A stretch of DNA of 14,983 nt, from positions 1 to 14,983 of the forward strand of contig CAYOFK010000068.1 in the NCBI GenBank assembly GCA_964403185.1, read 5' to 3'. Origin of the DNA: CAYOFK01 sp964403185 (GTDB taxonomy: Bacteria > Bacteroidota > Bacteroidia > Bacteroidales > VadinHA17). Position 1 is the first letter of the stretch. The number at the start of each line of letters is the position of its first letter. Position numbers and translations under genes: made by a program. Positions 6,543 through 13,982 of this stretch are shown piece by piece. The notes beneath the pieces were generated by a model. That model did no database searches. It saw only the letters and a list, made by a program, of their open reading frames with translations, and was not told the origin of the DNA.

Positions 6543-9500
6543 TTATTTTCGGAATTTCAGACTTTCAAAATACAAAACCACCATTTTTAACAGATCAAAA
6601 TACAAAGCCAGAAATAAAAAAACAGTCATGACCCATACCAGCAGAAGATTATACCAGAAAGTATGTACTGTTTTCCCAAACAAATACTTTTCAGGGGAAA
6701 AAAAATGTGTTCTGAATCCTAACAGACCTGATGGTTCAGGGTCCTGGTAAATAGGGTGGTATTGCTGGACAAGTTTATTTTTATACTCAATAATCCGGTT
6801 GGATTCGATCGACTTTTTAACAGTATATGAGAGATTTTCATTAAAATAGTCATCTTTAAGCCGGTTGAATAATGCAGGATCCTCCTTAAGCATGTAGGAA
6901 CGGATCCTGTCAATTTGCATGTCTGTTTCAACCACGATTCTGTTGAAATGATCCATCAGGTCATTCAGATATTGATTTATTGCTGAGGCCACCTCTGAAT
7001 TGAAGCCGGCAGGATTCAACTGTTCAATATAGCCAAAAGTTATCACAGGAGTTTTCCCGAGTCTCCTGGTTATTTCATTGCGTAACAATTCAAGTTTGGC
7101 CGGATCATCTTCCGATAAAGTGCCCAGGTTATAGGCGGAAACGGTTTTGTTCAATGCCTTTTTCAGAGCAGGGATTGATTCAGAAACAGAAAAACTGGCC
7201 TGGCTAGCTCTTTTTTCGAGGTCATAAAAATGCTTTTCGAATTTATTGTTTCTGAACTGGTGGACCATCAGGGCCTCATAGGTCCATCTGGTGGCCATGA
7301 TTTCCGCAACCATGGGAACCTTATCCACGCTGCCAATGGTTCTGTTTAACTTGTCAAAACTAAACATGGCCCCACTGAGAACCATCATGGGGATGACCAG
7401 TAAGGGAATAATAATGTATATGGTTATGGCCGAATTAAAAGAAGCGGACACATTCAGGCCGAGGAGGTTTGCAAATGCTGCGGTTGTAAAAAAAGCTGCC
7501 CAGTAATGAAAGGTCATGTCCCTGATCCCCAGGATAGCATTCCCGATGATCACAAATAAATAAGCCTGAATGGCTGAGATTAAAAATAAGATCACCAGTT
7601 TGGCTAACAGGTAGCTGCCCTTATTCAGATTCAGGAACTTCTCCCGTTTCAGTATTTTACGATCCCTGAATATCTCTTCGGCACTGATAGTCAGGGCAAT
7701 AAACAGGGCGACGATCAAACTCATGAATATGTAGATGGGGATGTTTTCATTTTCCCTGAAAATATAGGTGTTGGATTCGGGATCTACTATATACCGGATG
7801 ATGTATGACAATATGAATCCTAAAACGGGTGCTTCAAGGAAGCTGAGAAGCAGGTATTGTTTGTTGGAAATCTTTGCCAGCATGTCCCGGAGACAAAATA
7901 TTTTAAACTGTTTGAACCATGGGGGTGTTTTAAACACCTTGGGTATGGGGCTCTGAACCGGATCAGGATCCGATGATTTGCTCCGGGAGTGAAAGAATGC
8001 TTCCCACCTGGTGGGGCTGACCTTCCGTTTCTGAGTGTAGCGACCAAATTCATCCACCACCTTTTTCTCGATGATGTTAAACAGTTGTTCGGGATTGACT
8101 TTTCCGCAAGAAGGACATTCTCCTACATCGGGATTGATCTGGGCATCAAGGTTTTTAAAGTAAACTACTGATTCAACGGGATTGCCATAGTAGATCATGC
8201 GGCCACCCTCATCAAGCAGTAAGAGGTTGTCAAACATTTTAAATAAATCGGAAGAAGGCTGGTGTATGACCACAAATATCAGCTTTTCCTTTCGGGTAAG
8301 TTCCCGTAACAGGTCCATCACATTCTCGGAGTCCATGGAAGACAATCCGGATGTGGGTTCATCCACAAATAATATTGATGGTTCACGAATTAATTCCAGG
8401 GCTATATTGAGCCTTTTTCGTTGTCCCCCACTAATGATGTTCTTCCTGGGATTACCCACTTTAAGGTCTTTTTTATCCGACAGCCCCAGGTTGGTCAGTG
8501 TTTCCATCACCAGATTTTGCAATTCCTGATCTTTTTTGTCCCTGAAACAGAGTTTTGCATTATAATACAGGTTTTGGAATACCGTAAGTTCCTCGATAAG
8601 TAAATCGTCCTGTGGGATATATCCGATCAGACCCTTTAATGATTTGTTCTCCAGTTCCAGGTTATGGCCATTTACATAAATCTGTCCTTCAGAAGGTTTC
8701 TCACTTCCGCTGAGCAAATTAATCAAGGTGGTTTTTCCAGTGCCACTAGCCCCCATGATACTGACCAGGCGCCCCTGATGCTCAACAAATGAAATATTCT
8801 GAATGCCATAAGCTCCGCCTGGAAACCTGTAGGAAAGATCTTTCACCTCAAACCGGATGTGGGTGGAAACTGCATCCTTTCGGAATCGGGATGCTACATC
8901 GCTGTAATAAATATGCCTTCCGGACTGTGCATGAATGCTGCTGCCGTTTGAAAACAAATAAATTTTACCGGTTGTGATTACGAGGCCGTTTAAAAAGACT
9001 TCCTGATTGCAACTGTGTTTTAAAAAAAATAAGTCCGCACTTTCAACCCACAAAAACGACAGGTTGGGAGGGGCTTTTTTATCGGTGACGCTCATCCTGA
9101 TTGTGGGGTCCAGGGTATACCGGATGATCTTAAATTCTTCCAGGTCGGGCGACTTATTATCACGGATAAACATTTCGATTGAATCAAACTCTTTCCGGGA
9201 AATATTAAACACTTCAGCCACTGTATGGATGATGGTCATGCGCTGAAAAGTGAATTTTTTATCCGAGTCAAGGAGTTCGAAAAGCCTCACAACTACGATT
9301 ATTTTCTGTTTTTGGGTGAGGGTTCTGTTAATTTTTTTGCAAATACCAAGGATCCTTACAGAGTCTCTTACTGATGGAGATCTCCTTTCAGCGGACTGCT
9401 GTGCATCAGAGTTAATATCTGCATATTCATAGAACAGGTCCATGTATTCCGGCACTGAAGCTTCATTCAGTTGATTGACAAGGAAGTTATGTACATATTC

Positions 9501-9584
9501 AACCTCCTTTTGTTGAACGCCACTGCCCTGTTTTACTATGAGGGCAAACAGTTGCATTAATGCTTTTAATACTTCTTCGCTCAT
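6543..9584 (-). CDS. ABCG-type ABC transporter (fused ATPase and permease) with TerB-like N-terminal domain
   Basis: A 1013-residue protein. Residues 1-145 are helical and resemble the TerB/DjlA-N fold. Residues about 175-235 form a short beta module, perhaps FHA-like (VFLNG, GKIYLFSNG, IYYSDV). The ABC ATPase follows, with Walker A GASGTGKTT (278-286), Q-loop Gln325, signature ISGGQRKRL (384-392), Walker B ILFVDEP (404-410) and H-loop His441, so it should hydrolyse ATP. After it come a C-P-S-C motif (490-493) and NPEQLFNIIE, then an ABC2-type membrane domain with helices near 576-600, 615-635, 658-686, 690-712, 718-742 and 973-998. ATPase-before-permease order and the VDEPTSGL motif are typical of ABCG half transporters, which dimerise and usually export lipids or hydrophobic compounds; the substrate here is unknown. 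About 230 residues sit between the last two helices, far longer than usual. The ATG at 9584 has AAGGA about 9 bases upstream. Lipoprotein and secreted-protein genes follow downstream. Confidence 0.92.
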   Translation of the reverse strand: MSEEVLKALMQLFALIVKQGSGVQQKEVEYVHNFLVNQLNEASVPEYMDLFYEYADINSDAQQSAERRSPSVRDSVRILGICKKINRTLTQKQKIIVVVRLFELLDSDKKFTFQRMTIIHTVAEVFNISRKEFDSIEMFIRDNKSPDLEEFKIIRYTLDPTIRMSVTDKKAPPNLSFLWVESADLFFLKHSCNQEVFLNGLVITTGKIYLFSNGSSIHAQSGRHIYYSDVASRFRKDAVSTHIRFEVKDLSYRFPGGAYGIQNISFVEHQGRLVSIMGASGTGKTTLINLLSGSEKPSEGQIYVNGHNLELENKSLKGLIGYIPQDDLLIEELTVFQNLYYNAKLCFRDKKDQELQNLVMETLTNLGLSDKKDLKVGNPRKNIISGGQRKRLNIALELIREPSILFVDEPTSGLSSMDSENVMDLLRELTRKEKLIFVVIHQPSSDLFKMFDNLLLLDEGGRMIYYGNPVESVVYFKNLDAQINPDVGECPSCGKVNPEQLFNIIEKKVVDEFGRYTQKRKVSPTRWEAFFHSRSKSSDPDPVQSPIPKVFKTPPWFKQFKIFCLRDMLAKISNKQYLLLSFLEAPVLGFILSYIIRYIVDPESNTYIFRENENIPIYIFMSLIVALFIALTISAEEIFRDRKILKREKFLNLNKGSYLLAKLVILFLISAIQAYLFVIIGNAILGIRDMTFHYWAAFFTTAAFANLLGLNVSASFNSAITIYIIIPLLVIPMMVLSGAMFSFDKLNRTIGSVDKVPMVAEIMATRWTYEALMVHQFRNNKFEKHFYDLEKRASQASFSVSESIPALKKALNKTVSAYNLGTLSEDDPAKLELLRNEITRRLGKTPVITFGYIEQLNPAGFNSEVASAINQYLNDLMDHFNRIVVETDMQIDRIRSYMLKEDPALFNRLKDDYFNENLSYTVKKSIESNRIIEYKNKLVQQYHPIYQDPEPSGLLGFRTHFFSPEKYLFGKTVHTFWYNLLLVWVMTVFLFLALYFDLLKMVVLYFESLKFRK

Positions 9585-9667
9585 TTAGGTTATTCCTTTT
9601 ACAGTAAATTCACGGATGCCGGCCTTCATTTATGTGCCTGAAAATATATTTTTATATCATAAGCATA

Positions 9668-10717
9668 CTATTCGAGTTTTACACTGACGAATACCGGATG
9701 GTGATCTGCAAATTTAAAGTTCATATTTGTGGTTTTAACCTCCAGTTTAGTAACATTTGGTGAAATAAGGAAAAAATCAAGTATGGTAGTGGATGTCTGG
9801 CTATTGTAAGGAGCAGTTAAGGACCTGTTGGTTGAGGTGCTGGGATCATAAACCCATGACCAATCCGGATTGAGGAAATCCTTCCGGATGGCCCTGAGAA
9901 CAAAATTCTCATAACCGGATTCATCATTGAACCGGTCATCAACAAAGCCGGGTGGATTCTGGTTCCAATCCCCTCCGGCAATGATATAGTTTCCGGCCTC
10001 CATTTCTTTCAGAATAAAATCCCTGAAGTATTCCATCTCGTGCTTTTTTAAGCTGCCGTCATCGAAAGCCGAATTGTGTGTATTGATCAGAAGGAGACTT
10101 TTATTATTATCCACGGCAAAACGTAATACCATAAAACAACGGTCAAGAAAGAATAACTTTGTTGGCCAGGAATAATTCCCGGGAAAATCGTACCGTTCAA
10201 TTAAATAAGGCTCAAACCTGGTCATCGAAAAGAGTCCTGAACATACCTTGCCCATGGGCTTGAGGGGTGGTATTGGTACAAAAAAAGACTTATAATTTAA
10301 TGCAAAAAAGTGGAATTTGTAATTCAGCTTTTTCCCCAAACGGTCCGTCTGATCAATCTTATAGGATCTTTTGGATTTTTTATCCACTTCCTGGAGAAAA
10401 ACGAATGGGATGGATTGCTGTTCGGTCAGAAAGCCAATGATGCCCGACAGATTGCTCAGGGTGTTTTCCCTGGTATCACGAACCTGAGTGCCACCATCAT
10501 AGAAAAAAGACATGTTTTCACCTAATCCGGCGTACCCGATATTCCAGGTCAGGAGTGAAAGTGTGCTCCCTGCTTTGATGGTATCCGGGTGTTCGGATTC
10601 AAAAAGGATGATGCGTTCTTCAGGAGTGTAATCTGTAATTGTGGCATAAAGAAGGAATAGCGCAAAAAGAATTACAAATGATAAAATAGTGTATAATACA
10701 TACTTAAGAATCTTCAT
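9668..10717 (-). CDS. Membrane-anchored endonuclease/exonuclease/phosphatase-fold hydrolase
   Basis: A 349-residue protein from ATG at 10717, which puts one hydrophobic helix (about residues 5-24) at the very N-terminus, followed by a T-D-Y-T-P-E-E linker. The longer frame to 10828 adds an atypical 37-residue prefix and is not favoured. The EEP (DNase I-like) catalytic landmarks are present in order: T-W-N-I (Asn59), Q-E-V-D (Glu110), I-N-T-H-N (His214), G-G-D-W-N (Asp250 and Asn252), L-D-F-F (Asp314) and A-D-H-H-P (Asp338, His339). These are the metal and phosphate-site residues of a phosphodiesterase. Members act on DNA, RNA, phosphoinositides, sphingomyelin and others, so the substrate cannot be named. 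The catalytic domain probably faces the periplasm. It is divergent from purQ and lies 83 bases upstream of the ABC gene on the same strand, so a shared transcript is possible but unproven. Confidence 0.88.
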   Translation of the reverse strand: MKILKYVLYTILSFVILFALFLLYATITDYTPEERIILFESEHPDTIKAGSTLSLLTWNIGYAGLGENMSFFYDGGTQVRDTRENTLSNLSGIIGFLTEQQSIPFVFLQEVDKKSKRSYKIDQTDRLGKKLNYKFHFFALNYKSFFVPIPPLKPMGKVCSGLFSMTRFEPYLIERYDFPGNYSWPTKLFFLDRCFMVLRFAVDNNKSLLLINTHNSAFDDGSLKKHEMEYFRDFILKEMEAGNYIIAGGDWNQNPPGFVDDRFNDESGYENFVLRAIRKDFLNPDWSWVYDPSTSTNRSLTAPYNSQTSTTILDFFLISPNVTKLEVKTTNMNFKFADHHPVFVSVKLE

Positions 10718-10818
10718 AAAGTTCTTTTTTATTTTCAATATACACATTTTTATCGTAATCAACCACCTGAAAATAAAAGGCAGATTTTTGCTTCCAAAAA
10801 AAAAAGGAAAAGCTGCCA

Positions 10819-10849
10819 TTGTGATCAAAATGAATAATCTCTATCTTTG
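10819..10849 (+). promoter_or_regulatory. Bacteroidota-type promoter of purQ (TTG - 20 bp - TATCTTTG)
   Basis: TATCTTTG at 10842-10849 is an exact match to the -7 consensus TAnnTTTG. A TTG at 10819-10821 lies 20 bases upstream, the expected -33 spacing. The box ends 22 bases before the purQ ATG, implying a short leader of about 15 bases with no room for a purine riboswitch. It lies in the 154-base divergent spacer between the EEP gene and purQ. AGG directly abuts the ATG, so there is no normally spaced Shine-Dalgarno. Confidence 0.62.
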
Positions 10850-10871
10850 AAGACATTAATTATTCTCAGGA

Positions 10872-11585
10872 ATGAAATTCGGTGTAGTGGTTTTTCCGGG
10901 ATCAAATTGTGACCATGATGCAGTTTACGTCCTGAGTGAGATCCTTGACCAGGACGTAGTGGAATTATGGCATAAGAATACAGATCTGCAGGATGTTGAT
11001 GTAGTGATCCTTCCGGGAGGATTTTCTTACGGAGATTATCTGAGGTCAGGTGCCATTGCCCGTTTTTCACCCATCATGCACCAGGTCATTGATTTTGCCA
11101 ACAGGGGCGGAATGGTTATGGGCATTTGTAATGGATTTCAGATTCTCTGTGAAGCCGGACTGCTACCCGGCGCCCTCCTGCATAATGAACACCAGAAATT
11201 TATCTGTGAAAACCTGTTCATTCTTTCTGAGAACAACGAATCGGCATTAAATGCCTTCCTGGACAAAAACAAACCATTAAAAATTCCGGTTGCACATGCC
11301 GAGGGCCGTTATTATGCAACAGAAGAAGACCTTTCCATGATGCGTCTGAATGGACAGATCCTGTTCAGATATTGTAATAAAGATGCGCAGGTCTCCCGGG
11401 ATTACAACCCTAACGGATCGGTAGAAAACATAGCCGGAATATGTAATGAAAACAAAAATGTGTTCGGCATGATGCCTCATCCGGAAAGGGCTTCAGACGA
11501 TGAATTGGGCAATACCGATGGCAGGCTCATCTTCGAATCCCTGATCAAAACCCTGGAAGAAAAAAAGGCCAGTTTTTACAACTAG
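10872..11585 (+). CDS. purQ: Phosphoribosylformylglycinamidine synthase subunit PurQ (glutamine amidotransferase)
   Basis: This class I glutaminase releases ammonia from glutamine for FGAM synthetase, which converts FGAR to FGAM in purine synthesis. The 237-residue protein aligns along its whole length with Bacillus PurQ (about 227). It starts with the family's F-P-G-S-N-C-D, then has LPGGFSYGDYLR-G-AIARF (47-65), the nucleophile elbow GICNGFQ with Cys86, FICEN (110-114), the VAHAEGRYY region (140-148), and the catalytic MPHPER with His203 and Glu205. All catalytic residues are intact. A stand-alone PurQ belongs to the split PurL-PurQ-PurS enzyme, so the genome should also encode a short PurL and probably PurS; neither is in the window. 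It appears to be a single-gene transcript from its own promoter, with purD about 7 kb away. Confidence 0.97.
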   Translation: MKFGVVVFPGSNCDHDAVYVLSEILDQDVVELWHKNTDLQDVDVVILPGGFSYGDYLRSGAIARFSPIMHQVIDFANRGGMVMGICNGFQILCEAGLLPGALLHNEHQKFICENLFILSENNESALNAFLDKNKPLKIPVAHAEGRYYATEEDLSMMRLNGQILFRYCNKDAQVSRDYNPNGSVENIAGICNENKNVFGMMPHPERASDDELGNTDGRLIFESLIKTLEEKKASFYN

Positions 11586-11716
11586 AAAACCATCCTGATC
11601 ATCAGTTCCAATATGGTGAAGTCATTGCTTAGAAACCAATGCACTCCTTATGGGTGACCTGTTCTGTTGCTTTTTCGTTAACTTTACATAAAAACCGGTC
11701 TTAATATTTTAAAATC

Positions 11717-13816
11717 ATGACTTATATGCGTCGGTTTTCCTTCAAACTGATCGGTTCTCTGTCAATTCTTTTTATTATAATTCCAGCGTTCACTTTCATG
11801 AAAAAATCCGGGCCATTCACATACGCCCGTGAACCGGAACTGAACGTATTGCATTATACATTGGTTCTGGATATTACCGACATTCAAGGCATGATAATAC
11901 AAGGATATGCAGATCTGCAAATCATTCCCGTAAAAAATCCTGTTTCTGAAATACGCCTGGATCTGTTAGCCCTGCATGTGGATTCAGTCTGGATAGACGA
12001 AGTGCCCGTTTCCGGGTTTGTATCTGATGGCAGGTTCCTGAGAATTCCACTTGAAACTCCATTGCAGGCAGGTCAGAATATCCTGGTATCAGTGTTTTAC
12101 CATGGCAGACCGGCTATGGATCCGGCCTGGGGAGGATTTTATTTTGACGGACCCCATGCTTATAGTATGGGTGTGGGGATGGGATCTGATCCCCATCCCT
12201 ATGGCAGATGCTGGTTTCCCTGCCAGGATAATTTTACAGACCGGGCCACCTATGATTATTTTATCACTGTTTCCGCCGGGAATACAGCAGTTTGTCCCGG
12301 GGATCTTGTCGAAATTATTACAAATAATGACGGTACAAAAACCTATTATTGGACCATGAAACAAAACATTCCCACATATTTGTCAAGCGTGGCAGTGGCA
12401 CCCTATGTTTGTTTACAGGACACCCTCAGGGGACGCCTGGCAGAAATCCCGGCCATGGTTTATATTCTCCCTGAAGACAGCACCACTGCTGCAGCTGCAT
12501 TCAGAAATCTGGGCCAATGGTTAGGTGCATTTGAAGATATGTTTGGACCGTACCGGTGGAGTAAAACCGGATTTGTGGCCGTCCCTTTCTCAGGAGGGGC
12601 TATGGAACATGCCACAGCCATAAGTTTTGCACAGTCCACATTGGAGGGCGACCGTAGTTTTGAGGATTTGTATATACACGAATTTGCACACAGTTGGTTT
12701 GGGAACCTGGTAACCTGTGCTACTGCAGCCGATATGTGGTTAAATGAAGGATGGGCCAGTTATTGCGTAGCCTTGTTTTATGAATTTACACAGGGGAAAG
12801 AAGCGTTTAAGAGTTATGTAAGAAAGAATCATTTAAATGTTCTTCAGAGGACTTCAGTGCAGGATGGAAATATTGCTGTATATGGTGTTTCTCGGGAAAA
12901 AACATATAGCAGTACTGTTTACAATAAAGGATTTGACGCAGCTCATACCATCAGGAACCAAATTAGTGATGCTGACTTTTTCCCCGCTGTAAAACAGTAT
13001 TTTGAAAAATATGCCTTTCAAAGCATCACCACAGAAGAATTTAAGGATTTTTTCAACATGGCAACTCAAAAAACCCTGGATGATGTTTTTAATTTTTGGG
13101 TTTATGACAAAGGATTTACACACTTCTCAGTAGATTCATTTTCATGTAATAAAATTGGGAAAGAATATGAAGTTCAGATTTATGCCAGGCAAAGGATAAA
13201 GGAAGCAAACGGGTATTCATATCATACCAGTATAGATATGCAGTTTATGGATCATTCATGGAGATCCGTTGTTAAGTCATTCGATGTTTCCGGTCAGAAT
13301 ACCATTCTGAATATGAGGCTTCCTTTTAAACCCTGTCTGGTACTGGCAGACCCGGAAGAGAAAATTGCCGATGCAACAATAGATGAATATAAAATAATTC
13401 GGTTTCCCGGGGAATATATGTTTACCTGTCCCTATTTTAATCTCAATGTTTTTGCACTGGAAGATTCACTTTTTCTAAGAATTACCAAAAATTTCATATC
13501 GCCTGATACCAGTTTTGGCCTGGCGAAAGGATATTGGTTGGATCAAACAGGTTATTGGACTGTTGAGGGAATCTTCCCGGAGAGTTTTGAATGTGAGGGA
13601 AGCTTTTTTTATGAGGGGTTTAAATACACGGGTAATGATTTCATTAATGACCTGAAAGAAAAAGGTTTGTTGAATGATCTGAAATTGGTGTACCGGAGTG
13701 GTCCCGGTAACATCTGGAAAGAAATTCCCTCCGTGATGACCGGAACGGAGTCAGCAGACGCGCTATCAACAAAGCAAATTCAAAATGGTGAATACTGCCT
13801 TGCTGTTTTTCGATGA
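11717..13816 (+). CDS. Secreted M1 family zinc aminopeptidase-like metallopeptidase
   Basis: A 699-residue protein with an N-terminal signal-like segment (about residues 5-28). The start may be ATG 11717 or ATG 11726 (residue 4, giving MRRF). The N-terminal beta domain carries Y-x-L-x-L-D-I and later W-F-P-C-Q-D. The catalytic domain has G-G-A-M-E-H (293-298), a variant of the exopeptidase GAMEN motif, then HEFAH (321-325) and NEGW (343-346). These supply zinc ligands His321, His325 and Glu344 and the catalytic Glu322. V-Y-N-K-G (401-405) provides the transition-state tyrosine, Tyr402. All M1 essentials are intact, so an active peptidase is expected. After about residue 560 there is an extra C-terminal part of roughly 140 residues that I do not recognise; it ends in NGEYCLAVFR and is not a convincing T9SS sorting domain. 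Location is probably periplasmic or outside the cell. It lies 131 bases after purQ with a poor promoter match in between. Confidence 0.9.
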   Translation: MTYMRRFSFKLIGSLSILFIIIPAFTFMKKSGPFTYAREPELNVLHYTLVLDITDIQGMIIQGYADLQIIPVKNPVSEIRLDLLALHVDSVWIDEVPVSGFVSDGRFLRIPLETPLQAGQNILVSVFYHGRPAMDPAWGGFYFDGPHAYSMGVGMGSDPHPYGRCWFPCQDNFTDRATYDYFITVSAGNTAVCPGDLVEIITNNDGTKTYYWTMKQNIPTYLSSVAVAPYVCLQDTLRGRLAEIPAMVYILPEDSTTAAAAFRNLGQWLGAFEDMFGPYRWSKTGFVAVPFSGGAMEHATAISFAQSTLEGDRSFEDLYIHEFAHSWFGNLVTCATAADMWLNEGWASYCVALFYEFTQGKEAFKSYVRKNHLNVLQRTSVQDGNIAVYGVSREKTYSSTVYNKGFDAAHTIRNQISDADFFPAVKQYFEKYAFQSITTEEFKDFFNMATQKTLDDVFNFWVYDKGFTHFSVDSFSCNKIGKEYEVQIYARQRIKEANGYSYHTSIDMQFMDHSWRSVVKSFDVSGQNTILNMRLPFKPCLVLADPEEKIADATIDEYKIIRFPGEYMFTCPYFNLNVFALEDSLFLRITKNFISPDTSFGLAKGYWLDQTGYWTVEGIFPESFECEGSFFYEGFKYTGNDFINDLKEKGLLNDLKLVYRSGPGNIWKEIPSVMTGTESADALSTKQIQNGEYCLAVFR

Positions 13817-13982
13817 TCCTGCGATGAATTCTTTCTCTGTTTTTAGTATCCTTCATTTATGAGGTCCTGCGTTTTACCAAATTAATTAGTCTTTTATGAT
13901 AATTCTATGTAACTTATGCTTTAGTCTTTTACCATTTTTGATATAGCTCTTGAATGAGATTTGAATCATCACCCTTTTTATC

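Noticed and set aside
9150..9584. TerB-like region as a tellurite-resistance gene
   Set aside because: It is only an N-terminal domain of the transporter, and TerB-like folds occur widely without any link to tellurite.
10310..10525. 71-codon plus-strand frame inside the EEP gene
   Set aside because: The minus-strand frame has all EEP catalytic motifs in order; the antisense frame has none.
10718..10828. Extended start of the EEP protein at 10828
   Set aside because: The added 37 residues come from A/T-rich intergenic-looking DNA and precede a natural membrane-anchor start at 10717.
11589..11617. Nested inverted repeats (ACCAT/ATGGT around CTGAT/ATCAG) after purQ as a terminator
   Set aside because: The stems are short, the inner loop is a single base or a few bases, and no T tract follows.
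11679..11686. TAACTTTA as a promoter box for the M1 peptidase
   Set aside because: It has one mismatch to TAnnTTTG and no TTG at the expected -33 distance, so it is too weak to list.
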